64,000 bases of DNA from Hyphomicrobiales bacterium (GTDB taxonomy: Bacteria > Pseudomonadota > Alphaproteobacteria > Rhizobiales > Rhizobiaceae), in the NCBI GenBank assembly GCA_900469965.1, contig UBZP01000015.1, positions 277,806 through 341,805 of the forward strand, read 5' to 3'. Under the pieces are notes generated by a model. That model had not been told where the DNA came from, searched no databases, and worked only from the letters and a program-made list of their open reading frames with translations. A program made the translations under genes and the position numbers. Below are positions 46,018 through 56,093 of the stretch, piece after piece. Numbering within the stretch: the first letter of the stretch is position 1; every line of letters starts with the position of its first letter.

Positions 46018-46068
46018 GGATCGGGTCTCCGCTGGAAGAACGTGTGCGGCAGCTCGCTCATCGCCCGA

Positions 46069-47319
46069 TCATCCCTCGATGATCAGAAGCAGATAAGTGA
46101 CGAAGAGCATCAGGTGCACGAAGCCCTGCATCACGTTGGTGCGGCCGCTCGCAAACGTGATCATGCTGACGGCGAGGGTGAGCACCAGCATGATCGTCTC
46201 CGTCCGGCCGAGGCCGAGCACGATGGAATGACCGCTGAGATGGCTGATCGCCAGCATGACGGGAACCGTCAGCCCGATCGTCGAGAGGACGGAGCCGAGG
46301 AAGATGTTGACCGAGCGTTGCAGGTGGTCGGCGATCGCCGCGCGCACGGCGCTGATCGCTTCGGGCGTGGCGACGAGCACGGCCATGACGACGCCGCCCA
46401 GCGCCATCGGCGCGTGCAGGGTCTCGACGACGTAGTCGATCGGCCTTGCCAGGTGATCCACCAGATAGACGACCGGCACCATGTAGGCGAACAGCAGCGC
46501 GGCATGCAGGATCAGCGGCTGCCCGGAGGGCTGGTGTTCGCGGGCGGCGGGGGCGTGCGTCGGGGCGCGGTGGTTCGTGAAATAGGGCCTGTGCCGGCCG
46601 GTCTGCAGCATCAGGAACACGCCATAGAGGCCGATCGACATGAAGACGAGCACCGTCTGGTGCGCGCTGGAGATGGCCGGGCCGGACGGCGTCGGCTCGA
46701 ACTCCGGCAGGATCAGGCTCAGGGTCGCCAGCGGCACGATCAGGCCGAGATAGGCGTTCGCGCCCTGCAGATTGTGCCGCTGCTCCGGGCGGCGCCAGGC
46801 CCCCAAGAGCAGCGACAGGCCGACCATGCCGTTCAGGATGATCATGATGACGGCAAACAGCGTGTCGCGGACGAGGGTGGGATTGTTGTCGCCGTGGAAC
46901 ATGACGGCGGAAATGGCGACGACCTCGATCGCGGTGATCGTCAGCGTCAGGATGAGCGTGCCATAGGGCTCGCCCATGCGCTCGGCCAGTTCGTCGGCAT
47001 GGCGGACGACCGCGAGCGCGGCCGTCAGGATGACGCCGAACAGCCAGGCGAAGATCACGACCAGCACGAGCGGGGAGGCGAGGCCGGAGGACAGGCGGTC
47101 GCCGTAGGCCACGAAGGCGAGCATGGTCAATGCCGCCAACGGCAGGGTGCGTTCCTTGCGGATGAGGCCGGAAATCTCCGGCCTCTTCCTGCTGTGGCCG
47201 GTGCCGACCGGGTCCATGGTATCGGGATCGGTCATGATGAAAAGCCGGTCCTTGGCGAAAGGGTTGCTGGTCATTCTGCTGAGGGCATCCGACGCGGTCA
47301 ACGTCCGGCTGCGTCGCAT
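46069..47319 (-). CDS. chaA: Calcium/proton antiporter (ChaA type, CaCA superfamily)
   Basis: A 416-residue membrane protein with about eleven hydrophobic segments. The two alpha-repeat signatures are visible: TITAIEVVAISAVMFHGDNNPTLVRD in the first half and VLVATPEAISAVRAAIADHLQRSVNIFLGSVLSTIG in the second, each with the conserved Glu used for cation binding. A His-rich cytoplasmic linker (APTHAPAAREHQPSG) sits between halves. Exports Ca2+ (and possibly Na+/K+) against H+. Starts at 47319, 47274 or 47235 are possible; GGAG precedes 47319. It is followed by the dedA-like gene after about 50 bp. Confidence 0.87.
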   Translation of the reverse strand: MRRSRTLTASDALSRMTSNPFAKDRLFIMTDPDTMDPVGTGHSRKRPEISGLIRKERTLPLAALTMLAFVAYGDRLSSGLASPLVLVVIFAWLFGVILTAALAVVRHADELAERMGEPYGTLILTLTITAIEVVAISAVMFHGDNNPTLVRDTLFAVIMIILNGMVGLSLLLGAWRRPEQRHNLQGANAYLGLIVPLATLSLILPEFEPTPSGPAISSAHQTVLVFMSIGLYGVFLMLQTGRHRPYFTNHRAPTHAPAAREHQPSGQPLILHAALLFAYMVPVVYLVDHLARPIDYVVETLHAPMALGGVVMAVLVATPEAISAVRAAIADHLQRSVNIFLGSVLSTIGLTVPVMLAISHLSGHSIVLGLGRTETIMLVLTLAVSMITFASGRTNVMQGFVHLMLFVTYLLLIIEG

Positions 47320-47441
47320 CGCGCTCCGGCGGTCGACCTTCGCGGCGCGATTGCCTCACCAAACGGATACACGGTGGAGGGGTGGCTCGCCAGCGGGGAC
47401 TGTGGTAATTTTCCGCATAGATCGGGCTTTGGGGGAAGCTT

Positions 47442-47804
47442 ATGGCGCGTGCGGGGGCAGGACTGGTCGCGATCGGCTCTGCGGCGGGGCTCGCGATCGC
47501 GCTCTACAACTACATCATGCCGACGAACCTGCTCGAGCCCGACAGCAGTGTGACGGGCACGGCCGGCGCGCTTCTGGTCGTCGCGTCGTCGGCCGTCATC
47601 CTGCTTGCGGCGCTGGTCCTGGCGGCCGGCAAGGGCGGACGGGGGCTGCGATGGTTTCTCGTCACCGGATGCCTCGTCGGCGTGCTGGGCACCGGCTTTG
47701 CCGCCTATCTCCTCGATACGCTGCCGCTGCTGATCGCGATGGCGGTCTGCCTGCTCGGCTGGCTGGCGATGTTCGCAATCCGCGGACAATCCTCTTCCGC
47801 ATGA
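47442..47804 (+). CDS. Small four-helix membrane protein, probable anchor of a PQQ dehydrogenase
   Basis: A 120-residue protein that is almost entirely four transmembrane helices (about residues 6-24, 38-60, 70-90, 94-112) linked by short loops. Its stop codon overlaps the start of the PQQ dehydrogenase gene (ATGA). Membrane glucose and quinate dehydrogenases of other bacteria carry four or five such helices fused at their N-terminus; here that part seems to be a separate gene. The assignment rests on topology and coupling, not on residue identity. Confidence 0.7.
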   Translation: MARAGAGLVAIGSAAGLAIALYNYIMPTNLLEPDSSVTGTAGALLVVASSAVILLAALVLAAGKGGRGLRWFLVTGCLVGVLGTGFAAYLLDTLPLLIAMAVCLLGWLAMFAIRGQSSSA

Positions 47805-49783
47805 GTTCCCGACGTTCCAATCCGGTGGTGCGCATGAGACCGCTTCTACGCATGATCGTCCTTTCGGCCGCTCTTGTCGCTTCCGCGGGGAGCGCGGCGC
47901 GGGCGCAGGAGGGCACCTGGTCCACCTTCAACGGCGATCTCGGCGCACAGAAATATTCGCCGCTGACGCAAATCACGCCGGAGAACGTCGGCAGCCTCAG
48001 GATGGCCTGGCAGGTTCACACCGGCGACGTCTCCTCCGGCGGGCCGCCGTCCGGCGGCTTCCACATCCGTCCCGACAGCGCGGCGGCCGGTGCCGCCACG
48101 CCGCCGACGGTGTGGTCGGCGACGCCGCTCTTCGTCAACGATACGCTCTACCTCGGCACGCCGTTCTACCGCATCTTCGCGCTCGAGCCGGACACCGGCC
48201 GGGTAAAATGGACCTATGAGAGCAAGGCGGTGCTGGAGGCGCTGACGCAGCCCGACCTGAAGAACCGCGGCGTCGCCTACTGGCAGGCGGCGTTGCCGGT
48301 CGCGGACCAGCCGTGCCAGAAGCGCGTCTACATCGGCACGATGGACGCCAAGCTGCACGCGGTCGACGCCGACACCGGCAAGGCCTGCACCGATTTCGGC
48401 AACGGCGGCATCGTCGACATCGACCAGTGGAACGTCGAGAACGCCAAGTGGCCGCTGTCGATCCTGCAGCCGCCGACGGTCTATGGCGATCTCCTGTTCG
48501 TCGGCTGGGCGGGCAAGGACTGGGCCGAGGCGCAGGCGCCGCCCGGCACCGTCTTCGCCCTCGACGCGCGCACCGGCGCCCTGCGCTGGACCTTCCATAC
48601 GCTGGATCCCGTGGCGGCGGCGCAAAGCGGCACGGGCAACGTCTGGGCGAGCATGTCGGTGGACACCGAGCGGGGGCTGCTCTACCTGCCGGTCAGCTCG
48701 CCGAGCCCCAATTTCTTCGGCGGCAACCGGCTGGAACCGGTTCCGCTCGCAACCTCGGTGACGGCGCTGAGGGCGGAGACGGGCGAGGTGGTCTGGACCC
48801 GCCAGCTCGTCCATCACGACCTCTGGGACCTCGACACCAATTCCGCGCCGACGCTCGTCGACATCGAGAAGGACGGGCGGACGATCCCGGCGCTCGTGCA
48901 AACCTCCAAGCAGGGCTTCCTCTATGTCCTCAACCGGGAGACGGGGGAGCCCGTCTATCCGATCGAGGAGCGTGCCGTGCCGGCCTCGACGATCCCCGGC
49001 GAGAAGGCCGCGCCGACCCAGCCCTACGTCGCGCTGCCCGAGGCGGTGGTCGCCGACACCTGGCCGGGCGTCTCCGCGCTGGCAGACACCGTCAGCCTCG
49101 GCTATTGCAGCCGCACCGCGGCCAGGCTGCGCGACGAGGGGCGGTTCACGCCGCCGAGCCTGGAAGGGTCGATCGTCTATCCCGGCACCATCGGCGGCGT
49201 CGAGTGGGGCGGCGGGGCGGTCGATCCGCGAAGCGGGATCTTCGTCGTCAACTATTCGAGCGCCGTCCAGATCTACAGGCTGATCCCGCGCTCCGACTAC
49301 GATGCCGCGGCGAAGGCGGGCCTGGAGACCGGCGGCTTCTTTCCGATGAGCGGCGCGCCCTACGGCATCCAGCTTCTGACCTTCCTCAATCCGTTCGGCA
49401 TGCCCTGCTGGAAGCCGCCCTACGGCTCGATTGCGGCCTATGACCTGAAGACGGGCGAACAGCTCTGGGACGTGCCCTTCGGCCAGGTGCAGCGTTTCGG
49501 CTTCTACATGCCCGAGTCCTGGGGCTCGATCACCATCGGCGGTCCCGTCGTCACCGCGAGCGGCCTGATCTTCATCGGCGCCTCGATGGATTCGCGCGTG
49601 CGTGCGCTGGATATCAGGACCGGAAAGGTGCTCTGGAAGGCCCTGGTGGATGCGCCGGCCGTCGCGCTGCCGGCGGTCTACGAATACAAGGGCAAGCAGT
49701 ACGTCGTCTGGGCGGCGGGCGGCAACTCGATCCTGACGCCGAAGGTCAGCGACCAGATCGTCGCCTTCACCCTGCCGGACTGA
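47801..49783 (+). CDS. PQQ-dependent dehydrogenase (glucose/quinate dehydrogenase family), exported catalytic subunit
   Basis: About 660 residues. An N-terminal signal (MRPLLRMIVLSAALVASAGS, cleavage near ARA/QEG) leads to an eight-bladed propeller. Family markers are WSTFNGDLGAQKYSPLTQITPENVGSLRMAWQ at the start, the active-site block VHHDLWDLD with the catalytic Asp, and ALVQTSKQGFLYVLNRETGEPV with the Lys that contacts PQQ. GSITIGGPVVTASGLIFIGASMD near the C-terminus is typical of Gcd/QuiA proteins. It oxidises a sugar or quinate/shikimate-type alcohol in the periplasm and passes electrons to ubiquinone. Substrate is not determined by sequence. No PQQ synthesis genes are in the window. Overlaps the four-helix gene by four bases. 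Confidence 0.87.
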   Translation: MSSRRSNPVVRMRPLLRMIVLSAALVASAGSAARAQEGTWSTFNGDLGAQKYSPLTQITPENVGSLRMAWQVHTGDVSSGGPPSGGFHIRPDSAAAGAATPPTVWSATPLFVNDTLYLGTPFYRIFALEPDTGRVKWTYESKAVLEALTQPDLKNRGVAYWQAALPVADQPCQKRVYIGTMDAKLHAVDADTGKACTDFGNGGIVDIDQWNVENAKWPLSILQPPTVYGDLLFVGWAGKDWAEAQAPPGTVFALDARTGALRWTFHTLDPVAAAQSGTGNVWASMSVDTERGLLYLPVSSPSPNFFGGNRLEPVPLATSVTALRAETGEVVWTRQLVHHDLWDLDTNSAPTLVDIEKDGRTIPALVQTSKQGFLYVLNRETGEPVYPIEERAVPASTIPGEKAAPTQPYVALPEAVVADTWPGVSALADTVSLGYCSRTAARLRDEGRFTPPSLEGSIVYPGTIGGVEWGGGAVDPRSGIFVVNYSSAVQIYRLIPRSDYDAAAKAGLETGGFFPMSGAPYGIQLLTFLNPFGMPCWKPPYGSIAAYDLKTGEQLWDVPFGQVQRFGFYMPESWGSITIGGPVVTASGLIFIGASMDSRVRALDIRTGKVLWKALVDAPAVALPAVYEYKGKQYVVWAAGGNSILTPKVSDQIVAFTLPD

Positions 49784-49793
49784 GCGACACGCT

Positions 49794-50981
49794 TCAGGCC
49801 GCCAGCTTGTCGACGATCATGTCGGCGATCGGGATGGCGGAGGTCGCGGCCGGCGAGGGGGCGTTGCAGACGTGGAGCATCCGGTCCGTGCCGGCAAACA
49901 GGAAGTCGTGCACCAGCGTGCCGTCGCGCCGCACCGCCTGCGCGCGGATGCCGGCCGCGTGCGGCAGCAGGTCGGAGAGCGAAAGTCCCGGGCAGTACTT
50001 GCGGCATTCCTCCAGATAGCCGCGCTTCCACAGCGAATTGCGCATTTCCGAGAGCGCCGATTTCCGGTTCTTCAGCACCGTCTTCCAGAAGCCGGGAAAG
50101 AGCGCGTAGTCGACGACGTCGCGCGCCGTGACGGAGAGCGGCGGATAGCCCTCCCGGGCAAAGCCGATGACGGCGTTCGGGCCGACGGTGACGCTGCCGT
50201 CGATCATGCGGGTCAGGTGGATGCCGAGGAAGGGCAGGTCCGGATCGGGGATCGGATAGATGAGGTGGCGGACGATGCCGTTCTTTTCCGGCGGCAGCCG
50301 GTAGTATTCGCCGCGGAAGGGGACGATGCGGTGATCGATCGGCAGGCCGGCCATGCGGGCCAGCCGATCGGACTGGAGGCCGGCGCAGACGACGAGCTTC
50401 CGCGCCTGCCAGCTCGAGCCTTCCGCTGCGATCGTGACGGCGTCGACGGCCTCGGAAATGGCGGTGACGCGGGTGCCGAGGCGCAGTTCGCCGCCGAGAC
50501 GGGCGATGACGCGGCCCATCGCGCGGCAGACCTCGCCATAGCCGACGATGCCGGTCGAGGGCACGAGCAGGGCGCCGAGGCCGGAGATGTTCGGCTCGCG
50601 CTCGCGCAGTTCCCCCTGGCCGACCTGCCTGACCTCGATCGCGTTCGATTTCGAGCGCTCGAACAGCGCCTCCATCCGCTTGACCTCCAAGGGGTTGGTC
50701 GCGACCAGGAGCTTGCCGCAGACATCGAAGGGGATGCCGTGTTCGGCGCAGAAATCCTTGGTCGCCTGCGCCCCCTTGCGGCAGAGCTCGGCCTTCAGGC
50801 TTCCGGGTGGATAGTAGATGCCGGCGTGGATGACGCCGCTGTTGTGGCCGGTCTGGTGCCGGCCGAGGCCGTCTTCCTTTTCCAGGAGAAGAAGGCTCGC
50901 GCCGGGATGGCGCTGCAGGAGCCGCATTGCCGTTGCCAGTCCGACGATGCCGCCGCCGATGACGCAATAGTCGTACTGCAT
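49794..50981 (-). CDS. lhgO: L-2-hydroxyglutarate oxidase
   Basis: A 395-residue FAD enzyme of the DAO superfamily. The Rossmann motif CVIGGGIVGLATA is at residues 6-18. GRHQTGHNSGVIHAGIYYPPGS is the LhgO/L2HGDH signature with the His pair near the flavin. KAELCRKGAQATKDFC, and AAGIRAQAVRRDGTLVHDFLF near the end, also fit. It oxidises L-2-hydroxyglutarate to 2-oxoglutarate at the membrane with quinone as acceptor. Start at ATG 50981 follows GGAGGCGGGGCGGGAC. Converges with the PQQ dehydrogenase gene, 10 bp apart. Confidence 0.92.
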   Translation of the reverse strand: MQYDYCVIGGGIVGLATAMRLLQRHPGASLLLLEKEDGLGRHQTGHNSGVIHAGIYYPPGSLKAELCRKGAQATKDFCAEHGIPFDVCGKLLVATNPLEVKRMEALFERSKSNAIEVRQVGQGELREREPNISGLGALLVPSTGIVGYGEVCRAMGRVIARLGGELRLGTRVTAISEAVDAVTIAAEGSSWQARKLVVCAGLQSDRLARMAGLPIDHRIVPFRGEYYRLPPEKNGIVRHLIYPIPDPDLPFLGIHLTRMIDGSVTVGPNAVIGFAREGYPPLSVTARDVVDYALFPGFWKTVLKNRKSALSEMRNSLWKRGYLEECRKYCPGLSLSDLLPHAAGIRAQAVRRDGTLVHDFLFAGTDRMLHVCNAPSPAATSAIPIADMIVDKLAA

Positions 50982-51075
50982 GTCCCGCCCCGCCTCCGGT
51001 CCGTCTTCGAGGGCAGCATATCCGAAACGCGGCGGTGCGCGAGAGCCGTCCTTTGGCCGATCCCCGCTCTTTCGC

Positions 51076-51444
51076 TCAGGTGTTCGGGCGGGTGAGGATG
51101 AACAGGACGGGCAGGGCCATGAAGGCGGCGACGATCGCGGCGGTGGAGCCGCCGGGCGCGCGGGCATAGAGGAACACGGCAAAGCTCGCCGCGATCATTG
51201 CGACCGCCATCGCCTTGGCGCGCGGGCTGATCGCACCGTTCTCGCGCCAGCGGCGGATCGGGTCGCCGAAGACGGGATGGGTAAGAAGCCACGTCTCGAA
51301 GCGCGGCGAGGAGCGGGCGAAGAGGCCGGCGGCCAGCAGCAGGAAGGGCGTGGTCGGCAGCAGCGGCAGGAAAATGCCGACGACGCTGATGGCAACCATG
51401 AGCCAGCCGAGGCAGAAGCAGAGGATGCGCAGGGGCTGTTTCAT
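51076..51444 (-). CDS. YbaN/DUF454-family small membrane protein
   Basis: A 122-residue protein with two to three hydrophobic helices. ILCFCLGWLMVAISVVGIFLPLLPTTPFLLLAAGLFARSSPRFETWLL is the YbaN/DUF454 signature, followed by HPVFGDPIRRWRENGAIS. Function unknown. Start at 51444 is weakly supported by GGAA. It may be co-transcribed ahead of lhgO on the minus strand (95-bp gap). Divergent from the RND operon. Confidence 0.87.
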   Translation of the reverse strand: MKQPLRILCFCLGWLMVAISVVGIFLPLLPTTPFLLLAAGLFARSSPRFETWLLTHPVFGDPIRRWRENGAISPRAKAMAVAMIAASFAVFLYARAPGGSTAAIVAAFMALPVLFILTRPNT

Positions 51445-51601
51445 AGAAGGTTCCGTGTAGCGGCCGGTACGGGCGTGGCGTTGATACCACGGTTGCAGCC
51501 AAGCCGACAGTTGCAGGAAAGACGCATATGGCGAGGCGTTCACGCCGATGAAGCCAATGCGTGTGGCCAATGACGTGCATGGCTTCCCAAGTCGCAAGCC
51601 A

Positions 51602-51617
51602 GTGACTAGTCTGTCAC
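51602..51617. promoter_or_regulatory. Inverted repeat upstream of the RND efflux operon
   Basis: GTGAC-N6-GTCAC, a perfect five-base dyad 46 bp ahead of the efflux adaptor start. Could be a repressor site; no regulator gene is adjacent, so this is speculative. Confidence 0.3.
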
Positions 51618-51662
51618 GAGGTATCGGGAAGAACGTCTTCGTGTCGGGCAGGAGGGTGTCGC

Positions 51663-52784
51663 ATGCGGATTCCGGGAGTTCTCACGGGCGTCGTTTTCCT
51701 CAGTCTTTCCTGTGCGCTACCGTCCGGCGCCCGGGCGCAGCAGGCGCCCGCATCCGCACCGGCGCCGGCCGTCGTCGTGGTGCCGGCCAAGATCATGGAC
51801 CTGCGCGAGAGCGTCGATCTGACCGGGCGGCTGGTGGCGATCCAGAGGGTCGACATCCGGGCCCGGGTCTCCGGGTTCCTCGAAAAGAGGAACTTCACGG
51901 AAGGGCAGAAGGTGAAGGCCGGAACGGTTCTCTACGAGGTCGAGGACGGCTCCTACCAGGCGGCCGTGCAGGAGATCGCCGGTTCCATCGAATCGGCCGA
52001 GGCACAACGCGATCTCGCCGTCATCGAGCTGAACCGGTCCAACCGGCTGCTCGCCAGCAACACCGTGGCGCAGTCGCAGGTCGATATCGCCAATGCGCAG
52101 GTGAAGAAGGCCGAGGCCGACCTCGTCCGGCTGAACGGCACGAAGGCGCAGGCGGATCTGAACCTGTCCTATACGAAGATCACCGCGCCGTTCGACGGCA
52201 TCGTCGGCCTTTCCACCGTCGACGTGGGGGCGCTCGTCGGACCCGATACCGGGGCGCTGACGACGCTGACGCGGCTCGATCCGATCTATGCCGAGTTCTC
52301 GGTCGCGACCTCGATGTTCATGACCTATCGCGAGCAGGTGCGCAGCGGCCAGATCAGCGCCGGCGCCAATGTCCGCATCATCCTGCCGAACGGCACCGAG
52401 TATCCCGACAAGGGTGCGCTCAACTTCGTCTCCAGCAACGTCTCGCAGGGCACCGATACGGTGACGGTGCGGGCGGAATTTCCCAATCCGGACGGGTTCC
52501 TGCTCGACGGAACGCTGGTCCGCGTCGAACTGGAACAATCCAACCAGCAGGATGTGCTGGCGGTGCCGCAGGAGGCGGTGCAGCGCGACCAGCAGGGCGC
52601 CTTCGTGATGGTCGTCGGCGCGGATTCCAAGGTGGAGTTGCGCCGGATCGACGTCTCGCGGTCCTCGCGCGGCCAGTCGGTCGTCGCCTCGGGGCTGAAG
52701 GAGGGCGAGAGGGTCATCACCGAGGGGATCGGCAAGGTCCGGCCGGGGATGGTGGTGGACGCGGCGCCGGCTGTGGGTGGCTGA
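51663..52784 (+). CDS. RND efflux periplasmic adaptor (membrane fusion protein)
   Basis: A 373-residue adaptor. N-terminal signal (residues 1-25, near GARA/QQA), then the barrel-sandwich half VDLTGRLVAIQRVDIRARVSGFLEKRNFTEGQKVKAGTVLYEV, a helical hairpin (about residues 95-165, AEAQRDLAVIELNRSNRLLASNTVAQSQVDIA) and LSYTKITAPFDGIVG. The beta-barrel and C-terminal domains follow. It links the inner-membrane pump encoded next to an outer-membrane channel. No TolC-type gene is present here, so a channel from elsewhere must be shared. Similar in type to AcrA/BepF. Confidence 0.92.
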   Translation: MRIPGVLTGVVFLSLSCALPSGARAQQAPASAPAPAVVVVPAKIMDLRESVDLTGRLVAIQRVDIRARVSGFLEKRNFTEGQKVKAGTVLYEVEDGSYQAAVQEIAGSIESAEAQRDLAVIELNRSNRLLASNTVAQSQVDIANAQVKKAEADLVRLNGTKAQADLNLSYTKITAPFDGIVGLSTVDVGALVGPDTGALTTLTRLDPIYAEFSVATSMFMTYREQVRSGQISAGANVRIILPNGTEYPDKGALNFVSSNVSQGTDTVTVRAEFPNPDGFLLDGTLVRVELEQSNQQDVLAVPQEAVQRDQQGAFVMVVGADSKVELRRIDVSRSSRGQSVVASGLKEGERVITEGIGKVRPGMVVDAAPAVGG

Positions 52785-52787
52785 GCC

Positions 52788-55700
52788 ATGATCTCGGAAA
52801 TCTTCATCGATCGCCCGCGCTTCGCCGCGGTCATTTCCATCGTCCTGACGCTCGCCGGCCTGATTGCGCTGACGCAGCTGCCGGTCGCGCAGTTCCCCGA
52901 CATCGTTCCGCCGCAGGTCAGCGTCTCGGCCAGCTACTCCGGCGCGGGCGCCGACGTCGTCGAGGCGACGGTGGCCCAGCCGATCGAGAGCAAGGTCGTC
53001 GGCGTCGACGACATGATCTACATGAAGTCGACCAGCGGCGCCGACGGCTCCTACAACCTGACCGTCACCTTTGCCGTCGGCACCGATCCCGACATCGCCA
53101 CCGTCAACGTGCAGAACCGGGTGTCGCTGGCCGAAGCCGGGCTTCCCTCCGAGGTGCAGCAGTCCGGCGTCAGCGTGCGCAAGAAATCCTCGGCGCTGAT
53201 GCAGGTGATCACCATCTACGGCGAGGAAGGCCAGACCTTCGACAACCTGTTTTTGTCGAACTACGCGACGATCAACGTGCTCGACACGATCAAGCGCGTG
53301 CCGGGCGTGGGCGATGCCTCGCTGTTCGGTGCCGAGGACTATTCGATGCGGATCGTCCTCAACGTCGACCGCATGACGAGCCTGAAATTGACGCCGAGCG
53401 ACGTCATCGCCGCGCTGAGGGCGCAGAACGTGCAGGCGGCGATCGGCCGCATCGGCGCCCAGCCGATGACCGACGACCCGCTGTTCCAGCTGAACCTGCA
53501 GACGCAGGGCCGGCTCAGCGATCCCTCGCAGTTCATGGACATCGTGCTGCGGGCCGAGCCGGACGGCTCGTTCGTGCGGGTGCGCGACGTGGCCAATGTG
53601 GAGCTCGGGGCTGCGAGCTCCGATTCCACCGCCCGCTTCAACGGCCGGCCGGTGGCGATGATCGGCACCTACCAGGCGCCGGGCGCCAATGCGCTGGCGG
53701 CGGCGCGCGGCGTCAACGCGGCCATGGAGCGGCTGTCGCACAACTTCCCGGAAGGCCTCACCTATTCCGTCTCCTACGACACCGGCCAGTTCGTCGAGGC
53801 GAGCGTCGAAAACGTCGAGCACACGCTGATCGAGGCCTTCGTGCTGGTCATCATCGTCGTGTTCCTGTTCCTCGGCAGCTGGCGGGCGGCGCTGATCCCG
53901 CTGATCGCCGTGCCCGTCGCGCTGATCGGCACCTTCGCCGTCATCCTCGCGCTCGGCTTCTCGCTCAACACCGTCTCGCTTCTGGCGCTGGTGCTGGCGA
54001 TCGGCATCGTCGTGGACGATGCGATCGTGGTGGTGGAGAACGTCGAGCGGGTGATGGAGGAAAACCCCGGCATGCAGGCGGCGGAGGCCGCGCGGCTGGC
54101 CATGGGCGAGATCACCGGGGCGATCGTGGCGATCACGCTGGTGCTGCTTTCTGTCTTCGTGCCCGTGGCCTTCATCCCCGGTCTCAGCGGTCAGCTGTTC
54201 CAGCAGTTCGCCGTGGCCGTGTCCGTGTCGATGGTGCTTTCGGCGATCAACGCGCTGACGCTCAGCCCGGCGCTATGCGCCATCCTGCTCAAGCCGCACC
54301 ACGGGCCGAAGCGCGGCATCCTCGGCTATGTCTCGCGCGGCATCGACAAGGGGCGGGACGGCTACGCCTATGTCGCGGGCCACATCGCCCGGCGGGTGAT
54401 CATCGGGCTGGTGCTCCTGGCGGTCGCGGCCGCCTCGGCCGGCTGGCTGTTCCGGATCGTGCCGACCGGCTTTCTTCCGGCCGAGGACCAGGGCGCCTAT
54501 TTCACTGAGATCCGCCTGCCGGAAGGGGCCTCGTTCAACCGGACCGATGCGGTGGTCCGGCGGGTCGAGGGGATGCTGTCGGAGATCGAGGGGGTCGCCA
54601 ACGTCATCACCGTCACCGGCTACAGCTTCCTCGACGGGCTGTCCAAGTCGAACAGCGGCTTTGCCGTCGTCACCATGAAGCCCTTTGCCGATCGGACGGC
54701 GGCCGCAGCCTCCGTCGACGCGGCGGTGAAAACCACGATGATGAAGGGGGCATCGATCCGCGAGGCGCAGATCTTCGCCTTCAACCTGCCGCCGATCATG
54801 GGTCTCGGCACCGGTTCCGGCTTCGAGTACCAGCTGCTCGACCTGCAGGGACGGCCGCCCGCCGAACTCGCGGCGACCGCCGGCGGGCTGATCGTCGCGG
54901 CCAACCAGAACCCGCTCCTGGGGCCGACCTTCACCACCTATTCGGCATCGACGCCGCAGCTCTACCTCAATCTCGACCGCGACCGGCTGCAGGCGCTGGG
55001 CGTCTCGGTTTCCGACCTGTTCGCTACGCTGCAGGGCACGCTCGGCTCCTACTACATCAACGACTTCAACCTCTACGGCCGCAGCTGGCGGGTGACGATG
55101 CAGGCCTCCCAGGCCGACCGGCGGACGGTGAACGACATCAACCGCCTGCACGTGCGCAATGCCGCCGGCGAGATGGTGCCGGTGGCCTCGGTCGCGAGCG
55201 TCGACTACATCGTCGGGCCGCAATCGATCGTGCGCTACAACAACTACCGCTCGATCACGCTGAACGGCCAGCCGGCCCCGGGCGTCTCCTCGGGCCAGGC
55301 GATCGCGGCGATGGAGGCCGTCTCGGCGGCGACGCTGCCGCCCGGCTACAGCTTCGAGTGGACAGGAACGGCGCTGCAGGAGCTGGAGGCGGCCGGCAAG
55401 ACGCCGGTGATCCTGGCGCTCGCCGTGCTGTTCGCCTACCTCTTCCTCGTCGCGCTCTACGAGAGCTGGACGATCCCGGTGCCGGTGCTGCTGTCGGTCG
55501 TGGTCGGCGTCGTCGGCGCGCTCGTCTCGATCCTCGTCGCGGGGCTCTCCTTCGACATCTACGCGCAGATCGGCCTCGTCGTGCTGATCGCGCTCGCCTC
55601 GAAGAACGCCATCCTGATCGTCGAATTCGCGAAGTTCCGCCGCGAGAGGGGCGAGACGATCGTCGATGCGGCGATCGACGGCGCGCGCACCCGATTCCGC

Positions 55701-55982
55701 GCGGTGATGATGACGAGCGTCGCCTTCATCGTCGGGCTGATCCCACTGGTGACGGCGACGGGTGCCGGCATGCTCAGCCGCAGGGCGGTGGGCACCGGCG
55801 TCGCCGGCGGCATGCTGGCGGCCTCGCTGATAGGCATTTTCCTGATCCCGGCGCTCTACGTCACCTTCCAGTGGCTGCGCGAGCGCGGCCACCGCCTGAT
55901 CGGCATCGGCGGCGCGCAGGCTCCGCCTGCGGACGTGAAAGACGAGGCCGTTCCGGCCGATCACGAGCAGGCGGCACAATAG
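52788..55982 (+). CDS. RND multidrug efflux transporter (HAE1 type, AcrB-like)
   Basis: A 1064-residue pump of normal family length. Twelve helices with two large periplasmic loops. The start [42 protein letters not shown] is typical. The proton-relay aspartate pair is in [23 protein letters not shown] near residue 405, and the relay Lys in the second half is in [14 protein letters not shown]. The C-terminus is charged. It starts four bases after the adaptor gene stop, so the two form one operon. Exports amphipathic compounds with proton antiport; substrates unknown. Confidence 0.95.
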   Translation: MISEIFIDRPRFAAVISIVLTLAGLIALTQLPVAQFPDIVPPQVSVSASYSGAGADVVEATVAQPIESKVVGVDDMIYMKSTSGADGSYNLTVTFAVGTDPDIATVNVQNRVSLAEAGLPSEVQQSGVSVRKKSSALMQVITIYGEEGQTFDNLFLSNYATINVLDTIKRVPGVGDASLFGAEDYSMRIVLNVDRMTSLKLTPSDVIAALRAQNVQAAIGRIGAQPMTDDPLFQLNLQTQGRLSDPSQFMDIVLRAEPDGSFVRVRDVANVELGAASSDSTARFNGRPVAMIGTYQAPGANALAAARGVNAAMERLSHNFPEGLTYSVSYDTGQFVEASVENVEHTLIEAFVLVIIVVFLFLGSWRAALIPLIAVPVALIGTFAVILALGFSLNTVSLLALVLAIGIVVDDAIVVVENVERVMEENPGMQAAEAARLAMGEITGAIVAITLVLLSVFVPVAFIPGLSGQLFQQFAVAVSVSMVLSAINALTLSPALCAILLKPHHGPKRGILGYVSRGIDKGRDGYAYVAGHIARRVIIGLVLLAVAAASAGWLFRIVPTGFLPAEDQGAYFTEIRLPEGASFNRTDAVVRRVEGMLSEIEGVANVITVTGYSFLDGLSKSNSGFAVVTMKPFADRTAAAASVDAAVKTTMMKGASIREAQIFAFNLPPIMGLGTGSGFEYQLLDLQGRPPAELAATAGGLIVAANQNPLLGPTFTTYSASTPQLYLNLDRDRLQALGVSVSDLFATLQGTLGSYYINDFNLYGRSWRVTMQASQADRRTVNDINRLHVRNAAGEMVPVASVASVDYIVGPQSIVRYNNYRSITLNGQPAPGVSSGQAIAAMEAVSAATLPPGYSFEWTGTALQELEAAGKTPVILALAVLFAYLFLVALYESWTIPVPVLLSVVVGVVGALVSILVAGLSFDIYAQIGLVVLIALASKNAILIVEFAKFRRERGETIVDAAIDGARTRFRAVMMTSVAFIVGLIPLVTATGAGMLSRRAVGTGVAGGMLAASLIGIFLIPALYVTFQWLRERGHRLIGIGGAQAPPADVKDEAVPADHEQAAQ

Positions 55983-56093
55983 CGGCAGCCGTCCGCTTCG
56001 CGCCGGTGGTCAGGTGGCGGCAAGGACCGGGCGGCAACCATCCTGTCGGCGCGGGCTGTGACTGGCCCCGCCCCAGACAGATGATCCGCGGCA

